Positions 36,839-48,165 of a DNA stretch of 64,000 nt are shown here, piece after piece. The DNA is from Ailanthus altissimus. Taxonomy: Eukaryota > Streptophyta > Magnoliopsida > Sapindales > Simaroubaceae. Under the pieces are notes generated by a model. The model was not told the origin of the DNA. It saw only the letters and a program-made list of their open reading frames with translations, and did no database searches. Both the position numbers and the translations under genes were made by a program. The DNA lies in the NCBI GenBank assembly GCA_946807835.1, contig OX327711.1:13179501-13243500 (forward strand). Direction: 5' to 3'. How positions within the stretch are numbered: the stretch's first letter is position 1; each line of letters opens with the position of its first letter.

Positions 36839-38315
36839 CAGTAGGATTTAGAAGAAGAGATTAGTTCTCTTAGAAAGAATAATACCTAGAAGTTAATGGA
36901 GATACCTTAAAAGAAACTAGTTGTGTGCAAGTGGGTGTATAAAGTGAATGAGAGGATACTAGGGATAGAGCATACTAGATTCAAGGCTAAGAGGAGTTGA
37001 CTTTTATGAGATATTCTCTTCGATCATCAAGCACACATCCATTAGGATTCTGTTAGCCATATGTGAAAACCTTAATTTACATCTAGAGCAGATGGATGTA
37101 AAGATAGCTTTTCTACATTGAGAGCTTGAAGAGACGATTTACATGGTACAGCCACAAGGGTTTGTAGAGCCCAAAAAAGAGAATCATGCTTATCTACTAA
37201 AGAAGTCCTTATATAGGTTAAAGCAATCACCTAGATATGGTATATGAGATTTGATGAGTTTATGATGGCTTGTGACTTAGCAAATATGACGGATGCGTGT
37301 ACTTTAAGAGCTTGAGTTATGGGATGATGTATTTAATTCTATACGTCGATGATATGTTGATGGCATGTAAGAACATGGAAGAGATACAACAACTAAAGAA
37401 GTAGTTGAATAGCGAGTTTGAGATAAAAGACTTAAGAGCAGCAAAGAGGATATTGGGTATGAATATTGTGAGGGAAAGAATAGATTTTATTTTCTTGTCT
37501 CAACAACAATATATACTCAAGATCCTAGAGACGTTTGGTATGTTTAATGCAAAAGTTGTCTCTACTCCTTTGGCCATGCATTTCAAACTTTCAGTAGTAT
37601 AGTCGTCGATATCTTAAGAAGAAAAACTGCATATGAGTAAAGTACTATAAACAAGTGCTATGAAAAGCATCATATATGTAATGGTTTACACAAGACTAGA
37701 TATAGCACAAGCTATAAGCGTGGTGAGTAAATACATGGCAAATTTAGGTAAGGATCACTGGCTTGTAGTGAAGTGAATTTTGAGATATCTCAAAGGGACA
37801 TCAAATCATGGGTTGATGTATAAAAGGGATAAGGACAACAGTATAATGGTAAGAGGATACGTAGAATCAGATTATGCAAATGATCTATATAAGAGAAGAT
37901 CGATGACGGGTTACATATTCACAATATTTGGGTGTAGTGTATGTTGGAGATCAGTTTTACAACATGTGGTTGCACTATCTACCATAGAGATGGAGTACAT
38001 AACTGTTGGTGAAGCTATTAAGGAGCCTGTGTGGTTGAAAGGCATATGTGCGAAGGTAATGACTACTGAAAATGTAACATCAGCGTGTATTGTGACAGCC
38101 AGAGTGCCATACACCTAAGTAAGCATAAAGTATTTCACGAGAGATCTAAACACATTGATGTACAGCTCCATTACATTCGAGAGGTTGTCCAAAGTGGTGA
38201 AGTTAGTCTAACAAAGATAGCGTCCTCTAAAAATCCTTCTAACATGTTAACTAAACCACTGCCCTCAGTTAAATTCATTATATGCAAGGAATTAACCGAA
38301 GTCACTACTATGTAA
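36839..38315 (+). pseudogene. copia reverse transcriptase and RNase H relic
   Basis: The reverse transcriptase starts with KKLVVCKWVYKVNE near 36910, with stops and frame changes through 37300. The polymerase motif LYVDDML is intact near 37340. It is followed by ELNSEFEIKDL-like and AKRILGMNI blocks (37405-37602). RNase H covers 37780-38300 with MRYLKGTSNHGL, the MTGYIF block and WLKGI, then a frame change and the end block HIDVQLHYIREVV...MLTKPLP. A purine-rich tract (aaggagagga) at about 38373-38382 precedes the 3' LTR. Confidence 0.87.
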
Positions 38316-38383
38316 AGGCAACCGAAGATGTGGTTATGAAAAATTGAGATACTTTGTGAATGATTTGAATCAAGGAGAGGATT

Positions 38384-39045
38384 TGTGATAAAGTTGATTA
38401 AAAATTATCAGGATATGATTTACAGAGCAAGCTAAGTGCGTTAGGTATACGAGGATCGATGACGAATGTGAAAGAATGACGAATAACACATGGTGGTGCC
38501 TAGGCGTGGGTGCCGCAGTGCCCCAAACAACACCTGCGCACCGTAGCTCTATGTGCCCAGTGCCGCGGCGTCGGATGCAATGGTCTAGCGCCAGAGAGTG
38601 AGCGTCGCAGTGCCCGATACGGAAAAAAGTCTTTCCCATTTTGTTGAGTTTCCTACTTGCTCCAACTCACCCTAAAATGACTCTATAAGTTTAGGGTTAA
38701 CCTAGGTCGTCCTAAAATCTATATAAAGATCCTCAATTTACTTGTAAACACATCTTTGTGATATCTAAGCGTTCTTTATGATTCGTAATGAGAGCAACCC
38801 CTTATTTGTAAGAGAAAGTGATTTTTTTGTAAGTCTTTATTGTAAAATGCATACTTTGTGAGTGTCTTGAGATTCAATAATAAAAGAGTGTGATCTTAAT
38901 CCATCGTAGAAGTAAACAAGTTACCGAACCATGTAAATTCTGTGGGTTGTTCTTTAACTTTCTCTCTCTAGATTCTTAATTGCTTATTTCTGCATTATAT
39001 TGCTCGGGATATTTACTTTTTTTTTTTATTGTTTTTGCTTCAATA
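38384..39045 (+). repeat. 3' LTR of the copia element
   Basis: It starts tgtgataaagttgatt and ends ttgcttcaata. It aligns with 33765-34350 apart from an extra GC-rich stretch of about 70 bp. Confidence 0.87.
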
Positions 39046-40469
39046 GATCAAAATTGGGCAACAAAATAGTGGAGTTTGAGGTTGGAATTTTATGTGTACG
39101 ATGGAAAGAGGTCAGAGCTGCACAATGGATCGAGGTACCCTAAACGTATAAGAAGTCTTCATCTCCATTCGCATTGATTCACCAAGGTAAGAATCAAAGT
39201 TGTTTTGTTATTAAATACTTTTTTAGACTTCATAAATTTAGTTAGGGTTTCTACAGAAATGGCCTGGTATACATGCCATTGAAATTCTCTTGAGAAATTG
39301 ATGTTCATGGCATATATAAGATAAAGCTTGAAATTGATGGGGTTTTGCTATTTTTGGGTTGTTTTATGGCTGTTGGGCTACTGTATTTGCTATTTTTTTG
39401 TTGGTGTTTTACAATTATGTATTAGATTGATGCTTAACAGTAGTTGTTGTTGCTGTTTTTATTTTTATTTTTTTTTGTTACTGCTATTTCCAGACCACTT
39501 AAAACATTGTTATTTTTATTGTTTTGCAGTTGTTTATTAGTATGATATTTAATTGTAGTTGTTGATATTTTTTTTGTTGTTTATTAGTTTATATATCTCC
39601 TTTTGTCACGTGATTGTTAAATCACAGTCTAAGTTGCTCCAAGATCAATGTTACTCATGCTCAACCCTTATAAGGTGTATTGGTGTGTGTATAAATATGT
39701 ATGTAAATACCCAACTCATCTTCACAAGTGCAGTTGCAAACTTCTGGAAGGTCAAGTTTTAACTTTTATTCTTTAGCCCAAATCCGTTTCTCTGATGCAT
39801 TTTACTTTTGCATGAAAATTTCTTTCAATTAGTTTTATAGTCAAATCTTCAGTACTAATACATTAGTCACATATGCTAGCTACATTGTTTATTATATTAC
39901 AAGTTCATATTCCAATTAATGTATAAATGAAATGGTAGCAAATCGGTAATGGTTGTGTAATTTTTCATAACTCTTAGCTACTTGTCAAAATAACCATAAA
40001 ACTTACTAGAATAAGTTATTAAATGTACTAATTACTTTAGTTAAAAAAAAAAAAAGTGACAAGCGACAACATTAGTGTTTTTGTGAAACTTTCGAAATTT
40101 GGACTATTTCTCAATGATTTAAGTGCTTTTGTATCAATAGTATTTTGTTTGCTCTTATTATCTTTCATGTCCACCCACACCCTCTTTTATATAAAAACAA
40201 AAAAATGTTTTTGTAGATATTTCTCGAATTTAGTCTGGTTCATGGTTGATGGTTAGCTACTGTTTTTAAGGCTATGTGGTAATGTTTTTGCTACTATTTT
40301 AGAATTGTTTTGCTACTATTTTAAGGTTGTATAGCAGTGATTTTACTATTGTTTTGGGATTGTATTTTTTATGTTTTGGGCCTATTAAGCTATTGTTTTT
40401 GCTCATTTTTTATTGATGTTTTCCTGTTGTTTTAGAGCTATGAAAGTTGCTATTTAAGAGTGGCAGTTA
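39046..40469 (+). other. CACTA 5' interior, no clear gene
   Basis: T-rich sequence between the copia element and the first LINE. A candidate exon with splice donor (caccaaggtaagaatc near 39180) may be a 5' exon of the CACTA transcript. The part from about 39330 to 40460 has repeated tgctattttt and gctgttttt phrases similar to the 5' leader of the second LINE at 42520-42660. Confidence 0.4.
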
Positions 40470-42518
40470 TTTTCTTTAACTAATTGCACTTCGATCCAAG
40501 AAATCTTACATTCTTATGAGCATGCATTTGGATAGTTGATCAATAGCCAGATATTTGCGATATGTTTTGGCAAATCTGTTTCTGGGGATGATGCTACCTA
40601 TCTCACCTAATATCTTAGAGTGGTCCAAGTTCCCCACCACAACAAATACTTTGGGCTCTCTTGTGTTACCAGTAAAAACAAGCAGAATCTCTTTACGGTT
40701 GTAAAGGAGAAAGTGTGGAATAAACTAAAGGGTTGAAAAAGGCATCTTTTTTTCGCTGGGGATCAGGAGATACTTCTTAAAGCAATTATCCAAGCAATAC
40801 TGACCTATGTTATGAATTTTTTCAGGCTCCCAAAGAGCCTAACTAAGGAAATTCAGATACTATGTGCCAGGTTTTTTTGGGGAGGTGATGAGTGTTTCAG
40901 AAAGATCCACTGGTGTACTTGGGATATGTTGTGCCGTCACAAGAAGGATGGTGGTTTGCGTTTTAGGGAACTGATTTCTTTCAACCAGGCCACTCTTGCT
41001 AAGAAAGGTTGAAGAGTGATAGCAAATTTTGAATCATTGGTGGCGCAAACTCTCCAAGGCATTTATTTTCCTAACTCATCTTTCTTACAGGTACCTCCTA
41101 GACATTTAGATTCTCTGATTTAGAAAAGTATTTTATGGGGTTGAGAGCTGCTTAAAAAATGGCTTCGTTGGCATATTGGTGATGGATCAGTTGTATCAAT
41201 TTACCATGACCAGTGGCTACCGCGACCGCTCTCTTTCAAACCATCCTTCCCCCATTATTTGCCTGAGCATTCTTTAGTGGCAGAACTACTCCCATCGGGG
41301 GCTTAGAATGGTGAGTTAGTCCGTGACTCTTTCCTAGATAAAGAATGTGAATTAATACTCAGCATCCCGCGCTCTCCATCTTGGGAACAGCAGACTGACT
41401 CGGTTATGTGGCATTTTGATAGACATGGACAGTACTCTATAAAGAATGGATATTGGCTATCTTATTTTTCAAACCAAGCATCACCTAGTAATGATAATAC
41501 CAAATCTCGATCCAGGTGGCAGCATTTGTGGTGCCTGAAGATCCCCTCTAAAATTAAACACTTTGCTTAGAGACTTATATATGGTTGGATCCCGGCTTTT
41601 TCAAACCTTAAAAGGCACAATGTCCCTACTGATGAGCATTATAGCCGATGTGCTAAAGGAGCTGAAAACTTCATTCACGCATTATGGCTATGTGACACAT
41701 TAAAAAATGTACGCCAGGCCAGCTCCTTCTTGAACGGCATTTGTATTTCCCATAATACACATATTTTAGATCTTTATATAGAATGCAAGGCGAGCTTATC
41801 CGCAATGAATTTAGAGGTGCTACTAATTATTTTTTAGAGACTATGGTTTGTTAGAAACCAATTCGTTATGGAAAACAAAGTTATGCTAGTTGATGATGTG
41901 CTTAATTGGTCCAAGTGTTATTGGCATGAGTTCATATCTACTTTAACAAGCAAGATTGAAACCAAGTGTGAACCAAGCATTAGATGGATGGCACCTAGGC
42001 TGGGTTTTATAAAAGTTAACACTAATGCCAGTCTCTCCTCAAAACATCTAAAGGCTAGTTTATGTGTAATTTTGTGTGACCACTATAGGGCTATCTTGGC
42101 ATCTTCGTCTGTTCCGTTGAATGCAAAACCCTCAGTGGCCACCCTTGAAGCAATGGCAATACTTCGAGGTCTTCACTTGACCAGAATGTTGGGTTTATTT
42201 GTTATTGAGGTTGCTTCTGATGCTGCTGGTGTTATTCATGACATTAATACTGTTTCTCACTCATTTTCAAAACTTGATTTGATATTGTACGATGTTAAGA
42301 CCTTATCTGCATCTTTTAATTTTTGCTCCTTTTGTTATTCTCATCGGTCCACCAACCGGATGGCCTATGAATTGACACACTTAATTCTAAATTTGACTTC
42401 TAAAATTATCTAATTTAAAAAAATTCCACTCCAATATAAACACTTTGTATTGGAAGATTTCCTCTCCTTAAAGGTCCTTTTTAAAGATGTAAACTTTAAG
42501 TTAAAAAGAAAAAAAAAA
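40470..42518 (+). mobile_element. 5'-truncated LINE (non-LTR retrotransposon)
   Basis: Only the 3' part of ORF2 is present. The reverse transcriptase C-terminal part (about 40600-41010) reads HHNKYFGLS, VWNKLKG, LLKAIIQAILTYVMNFFRLPKSL and KIHWCTWDMLCRHKKDGGLRFRELISFN. The zf-RVT region follows at about 41150-41740 (GDGSVVSIYHDQWL; HFA-like block near 41560). A plant LINE-type RNase H domain lies at 41985-42390 (GFIKVNTNASL...EVASDAAGVIHDI). It ends in an A-rich tail at 42505-42518. A candidate target duplication, agtggcagtt, lies at 40460-40469 and 42519-42528. Stops break the frame. Confidence 0.82.
41868..42413 (+). pseudogene. RNase H-like domain of the first LINE
   Basis: This is the longest open stretch of that LINE (181 codons). 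It shows the RVT_3-type RNase H layout: FIKVNTNASL with the first acidic position changed to Asn, then LEAMAILRGLHL with the conserved Glu, then VASDAAGVI with the conserved Asp, and SHRSTNRMAYELTHL near the end. It is not a separate host gene; it continues the LINE ORF2 without its own promoter or start context. Confidence 0.8.
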
Positions 42519-42675
42519 GTGGCAGTTTTTTGTTTTTTTGCAGTTTCTGTTGCTGTTTTCTGTACGGCGGCGACAGTTTTTTCTTCGATTTGGCAGTTTT
42601 CTTCACCGTTTTAGCAAGCTTTCTTCTCGACGATGACAGTGTTCTTTCTCAGTCCACTATTTTCAAGTGAACAGT

Positions 42676-44400
42676 ATGGATTTTGATGACAATGTCCACC
42701 TATACTCCTCACTAGAATTGTCTGATCATCATATTCCGGTTTCACAATTATCTTCTTCAGCTTGTCTAGCTAGGGACGAGAGAATCTCACTCTCCTTGGT
42801 GGGTAAGGTTCTTTCCAGTCGACCTGTCAATAGAGAAGCCTTCATCACCAGTATAAAGAAAATTTGGTAAACTTCGGAGACCTTCTCTATTGAAGTGGTG
42901 CAACCGAGTTAGAATTTATTTGTGTTTTCTTTTCATGCAAAGGTGGACAAGAAGCGCATACAAGCGGGTGGTCCTTGTACCTTTGATAACCACCTTATTG
43001 TATTCGCGCAACCTACAGGTTTAGGGCAGTTCTCTGACTTAACATTCACCAGGGTCTCCTTTTGAGTGCAACTTCATGATTTGCCGCACTATTTTATGAA
43101 TGTTGATGCTAGTTGGGAATTGGGGGTCATTGATTGGCGAAGTGAAGGAGATTGATAAAGGGGCTTTGAAAGAATGCTAAGGGAAGTTTCTTCGTGTTCG
43201 AGTTCGGGTAAACATTACGGAGCCAATCATTCCAGCCTTGAAGGTTTTTGTTAAGGACTCTAAGGATGTTGTTACTGTGATCCTCCTATACGAGAGATTG
43301 CCGGATTTTTATTTTGTCTGTGGGAATTTAAGGCACCTGGAAAGGGAATGCCTAGCTAAAGATATTAATAAGATGGGGTCTAAAGAGTGTATTTACAGCA
43401 AATGGATACACGCTGCACCTATCTTTTACCAGGATTGGGGAATGCATAAATGCCACCGTGATGAGTTTGACCATGTGCAGCAAAACCCTTCCAAGGAGGC
43501 CACTAAATTTTCAAATCCTTTTTGGAAGAAGAAGTTGTGGGTGAACAGCCTCAAGCTTCGAATGCTCAACCTGGAATGTCTATAAGAGTGGTTAAGCAGC
43601 AGGTTGTGGGGGATGGTACAACTGGTGTAACTTCTCATATTGCTAAAGCCTCTGGTGATCAATCTATTTCTATCAAGGGTAAACAACCGATGGGTTCCCA
43701 AGCAATGCCACGTATAGTAGAAGCGTCTTTGGCTCCTTGTTTGAATATGTCTGGGAAGATGGCAATAGCAGTAGTTAGTAAGTTACCAGTGCTCTCTCTG
43801 ATATCTGAGACAGCTACTATCCCTTTGGAGCTGTGCAAAGGGGAAGGGGAGCAAACAAATCCTTTTGCTGGGCTCTCATACGATTCACCTTAGAATAAAC
43901 CAGCGAAGATGGTGGCCTTTAGTGAGAGTTCGGCCATGAGAGAGGAGAGTAGCCCTTTGGAACTAGTTTAACTTTTAGAGTCTTTTCAGTTTCAATCTGA
44001 ACACTAGAATGTGACTTCTGCTAATAGCGGAACTATAAAGAAGGGCTGTAATAAGTCGGTGAACTCTCCTCATCAGAAAGACATGCACAAACATGTGCTT
44101 GATAAGCCAGGTGAGCCGTCATCCAAATTAGAGCTAGCTATTTCTTTTTAGAAGCCTGCGAAGCGCAAAATTGATAATTCGTTGCTCTATGAGGTTGTGG
44201 AGAAAAGAGGTAGTGGTAGGGCTCGTGGGCAGCGATTTTTAGACTTTTGACTTTGGTAATGAAGATGTTGTTGATTTTGGTGTGACTAGTGAGGAGTCTG
44301 TTACTAGTGTGGAGGCTGTTGTTTCTACTTTCTACTAATTTTCCAACAGCGGCGTCTGTTTCTATGCAAGGCAATCAATTGCCATAAACTCTTTTATTAG
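42676..44400 (+). pseudogene. LINE ORF1 relic (DUF4283 and zinc knuckle type)
   Basis: The start MDFDDNVHLYSSLELSD opens a gag-like ORF1. ISLSLVGKVLSSRPVNREAF and the following frames match the DUF4283 N-terminal domain of plant LINE ORF1. At about 43195-43370, FLRVRVRVNITEPIIPAL and YERLPDFYFVCGNLRHLEREC match the zf-CCHC_4 knuckle, with the first Cys replaced by Tyr. The tail near 44140-44250 reads KPAKRKIDNSLLYEVVEKRG. Stops and frame changes occur throughout. Confidence 0.78.
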
Positions 44401-44665
44401 AATGTTAAGGGGTTTGAGAAATACCCGGACATTCCATATCCTATTCAAAATAGTAAATGAGACTTGCCAAGACTTGAATTTTTTTAGTGAAACAATATCT
44501 TATAAGAATCAGATTAAGAATTTGTGTGTTAAATTACAGTTTTTATGAATGTTGATGGTTGAACGAGTTGGCCGGAGTGATGGTTTGGCTCTCCTCTGGT
44601 CGAATATGGTAGATGTTCAGTTGATATCTTTTTCTCAATTTCATATTGATGTTCGGGTTGATATC
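44401..44665 (+). pseudogene. LINE endonuclease fragment
   Basis: Short stretches match the N-terminal part of the AP-endonuclease-like domain of plant LINEs: NVKGFEKYPDI near 44402, and VERVGRSDGLALLWSNMVDV followed by SFSQFHIDV at 44555-44655. The rest of the domain is missing, cut by the family L LTR. Confidence 0.7.
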
Positions 44666-46477
44666 TTTTTCTTAGTTTCATCTCTTGAATCTTTATTTCT
44701 ACCTTATAGTATGAGTGATCAAAAATATAAGAGGTGTTTTTGCTCTTAACACTTAAGAGAATTTTCTAACACTTTACATTTCAAAATTCTCTCTACCATT
44801 CTCTAATCCCTTTACCTAATTTTCACTTAATTAATTGAGTAACATATTGCTCTTTCATTTGTTTATTATTTTATTTTATTTTCTCACCTAAGGGCATCCA
44901 TTATGTTTGTCATTAGTGTTTTATTTAAATGAATTTGGCCTTAATCTAGGTCAAATGAGAAAAATATTTTCTCATTATTAAGAAACATCTTAAGGCCTAC
45001 ATTAACAAATTCCACCCATTTATATTTATCTTATCATTTAATTAATATTAAACAAATAATTTAATCATACTAAATCATGGTAAAAACACATGTCAATTTA
45101 AATAAAAAAATAATTGTTTGATTTCAATTTAAATAATAATATCATATATTATTATTATTTTTATTTTATTCAATAAACATTTTAATGAATAAACTAATGA
45201 TATTATTTGTCCAACAAATAAGGTCATTTTAATAATTTTCAAATCAAATAATAATTGGCCCACATGTGCTATGTGTCAACATCCCATTGGTCAACAACTA
45301 ATTGTTAACTAATTGATATATTTAACTCTTAAGTCTTGACACGTGCATGATCGAAGAAAAACTGAAGTAAATGTTCGGTCTACTGAAATTTTTTAGATCG
45401 AACTATTTAATCCGGTACGCTGCCCCAGTGCACAATGAGTACACTTCATATTACGGGACTCTCTAGGTTTACTCCCAATTTGTCAAACAGAACTATTCTA
45501 TGAGTCCAAGATCAATGCTCCATGCACACATCACGGATATTATAAATCAGTGCAGTAGACCATACAAGTTGAGGTCATAGCGTATACGTATAATCCTTCC
45601 GCCAATCATATCCTAGAAGAGTAGGGTATACATCACTACTGTCAAATCCCTATGTGCTCATCCGTAAACTTATCTCTAGACACGTATCTTAATAAACAAT
45701 ATATACAAACACTTTTATAATATTGTTTAACCCTGTAGGAAACTCTTTTCCTAGGTTCGTTGCTTATGGCCATAAGACTTTCTAAGATACATTCTCTGAG
45801 CATCCGGATATATAACTCATCCATGTGAGCTGACAGATTCCATATCTATATACACTGAACTTCATAAGCCTCGGACTATACCCAGTGACACCAAACGGTC
45901 ACACCATGAAAGGTCTGTGACATGCGTGGAATCAAAGTATAATGGATCACTTACAAGTCCACCTTGGTACTCAGGTCAAAAGACCACATATACTACTCAA
46001 CTCGAGAAGATCTTCCATTAACGGCTTCATAGGATGTCTATTGGGGTCCTCGTTGAGTCTGTTTAATATTCAATCCTCACTGAACATCTGTATGCTATAT
46101 GAACTTTCAGAAAGCTTATGGTTAGCTAAGAATAACCATCTAGATCATCTAAGTATAGTATACATTTGTCTATGTAAAATAATTCTACCGTTAGACCTGC
46201 ATCGGTGAACTAAGACCAGGAATATATAATTTGATAATAGACTTGCATAACAACATTTCTTAGCACCTATTGCAACTCTTGCAACTATATTATTACTAAT
46301 GTATTCTCAGGTCTTTATACCATCACAAATAAGATTCTAACACTTAGACTTCACTGATTAATATAACATACTAACCCTTTAACATTTATAGTTTATAGTG
46401 ATGTTAACTCTTAGCACTGATCTAAACTACTTTAGACCAAATCTGAACCCTTTCAGATCATATAATGTCTGTAGTGT

Positions 46478-48039
46478 TGATAAACACATGAAAATGCATA
46501 TTTATTAAGAGATTCAGTCACCATTTAATATCACTAATTTTAGCATTTTTGTACTTTTAGCTTGAAATAAAGTGTTCTCCTTAAATTGTGATTAATGAAT
46601 GTTATTTGCACAGGTTTAGGTAAACTGGACATAACTCTCAATGTAGAAATTAAAATAAAGAAATTTTTGAACCTGAAGTAACATGACTCAATCTTACATA
46701 AACTTGAAGAACAGTGGAAAAGCCAAATACAGCATGTTATGGGCCAAAAATTGAGATACAATAGAATTGGGCTACAACTTCCGCCCAACTTGACCCAACT
46801 CACATATTTGGACCATATCTCACAAAATACGTACTCAATTAGTATAATTCTTAAAGCTGTGAAATACTGACTTAGTTATCAACAACTCTTATGTTGATGG
46901 TAAAGTCCAATTCAGCTGTTATCATAGACCGAATTGCATTGCAAGTGGATAAAATGGTTGTTGGCTGAAATCTGATGTATCTTTGGAATTTTGCTCATAT
47001 CTCATTGGATACTCATGAAATTTGCATGAACTCGGTGCCTATAGAAAGAAAAGACAAAATGCTACAACTTTCATGTTGGCCACAGAGGCTACATCGATCA
47101 TTACATTATCAAACATGTACTGCAAGTGGGTGAAAGAGTTATTGGCCTAAAATTATTGAAGATTGATGTCACACATTACATATTTTCATTCATTGCCTAT
47201 ATAAGGAGACTCTTAGGACATTTTTAACATTAGATAATTCTCTCTTCTTTCTTCTCATTAACATGTATTATAATTTAGGCTAGAGTTCTTAGCAAGGCTA
47301 AGAGATGAACTTTTATGTGTAATAAATCTACTTCTATGCTTTGATTCGTTGTCAAGAGCTACAAATATTTGTAAGTTTGGTTTTGATTAAACTCTTATCT
47401 ATTTTATTTTCTATAATCCAGAGGTTATAATTTTCATGTCTCATATATGTTCTGTCATGCTTTTTTTATGTGATTCTTGTTGAATTATAATTGTTAGTAG
47501 TTACATTTTTTTATATGTTAATCTTTTACTGCAATATTGTCAATTGATATATTGTCAATTTTGGATAACATGTAAAGGTAATAAATGTTTGATATTCAAG
47601 CTGATCTTTTACTGCAATATTATCAAAATGATATATTGTCGATCTTAGATAACTTGTATAAATGAACATAATTTATATTAATATTTGCAAAAGAGTTTAG
47701 TTATATTAAATGCATATGTTATCAAATGTGCTATATATTACATATCTTTCGATTGATTGTTTAGATGTAAAACTGTCAATTGAGTTATAAACATTGAATC
47801 AAAGTGTAGAGTAGATTTATAAAACATAATTGTGATTCTCAAAGCCTTGCTTATATTATCATAAGATATTTTTCTCAATTCATAGACAATTATCTCATCC
47901 ACTTAAATCAATTAATTAATTTTATCATTTGCTAATGCTTTAATATTTTACTTCACCAACCTATTTTGCCAAAATTTTCTCGTGGGATCGACACTTTAAT
48001 CTATACTGCGATAGCCATGTTATATTTTAAGTGTAAACA
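46478..48039 (+). mobile_element. Complete gypsy-like solo LTR (1562 bp)
   Basis: The ends are tgataaacacatgaaaatg and ttaagtgtaaaca. A perfect 5 bp duplication, agtgt, flanks it at 46473-46477 and 48040-48044, and the family L sequence rejoins exactly when it is removed. The block tcgtgggatcgacacttta at about 47980 is typical of the 3' end of a group of plant gypsy LTRs. A TATA box (tatataag, 47198-47205) followed by a CT-rich stretch marks a likely promoter on the plus strand. Confidence 0.9.
47198..47205 (+). promoter_or_regulatory. TATA box of the solo LTR
   Basis: The sequence tatataag lies about 840 bp before the LTR end, followed about 30-60 bp later by a CT-rich stretch (ctctcttctttcttctc). 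This is the normal U3/R layout, so the LTR could still start transcripts that read towards the LINE and CACTA transposase relics. Confidence 0.5.
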
Positions 48040-48165
48040 AGTGTCACAAGTATTGAACCATTTAATAATAGTAATTAACGATTTAACAAATAATGAACTG
48101 GATAAATATCATAAAATAAAATAGTCATACAACAATGGGATGGCACGTGAGCTCAAATCCCAACA

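Larger units (their letters stand above)
33765..39045 (+). mobile_element. Ty1/copia retrotransposon relic with both LTRs
   Basis: Direct LTRs at 33765-34350 and 38384-39045 flank gag, protease, integrase, reverse transcriptase and RNase H remnants in the Ty1/copia order on the plus strand. The LTRs match over most of their length, but the 3' copy carries about 70 bp more GC-rich sequence at about 38530-38620. A convincing 5 bp target duplication was not found (ggtcg against gatca). The element lies inside the 5' region of the CACTA relic. Confidence 0.9.
44666..48165 (-). mobile_element. Family L LTR inside the second LINE, with nested solo LTR
   Basis: From about 44690 the sequence is collinear with the copy at 24590 onwards (tttctaccttatagtatg against tttctaccttgtagtatg) through 46477, resumes at 48040 and ends ctcaaatcccaaca at 48165. 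The first 300 bp or so of the LTR are absent, so this copy is truncated. No target duplication is visible (agaca follows the end), consistent with deletion at the left junction. Short open frames inside (45642-45824, 45942-46208) are chance. Confidence 0.82.

Noticed and set aside
33760..39050. 5 bp target duplication for the copia element
   Set aside because: The flanks ggtcg and gatca do not match and no nearby shift gives a convincing pair.
41868..42413. Independent host RNase H-like gene
   Set aside because: The frame continues LINE ORF2 from the zf-RVT region and ends before the LINE A-rich tail; it is part of the LINE.
43238..43893. Two open frames as host zinc-finger genes
   Set aside because: They are overlapping frames of LINE ORF1, with the knuckle and DUF4283-type region in the normal order.
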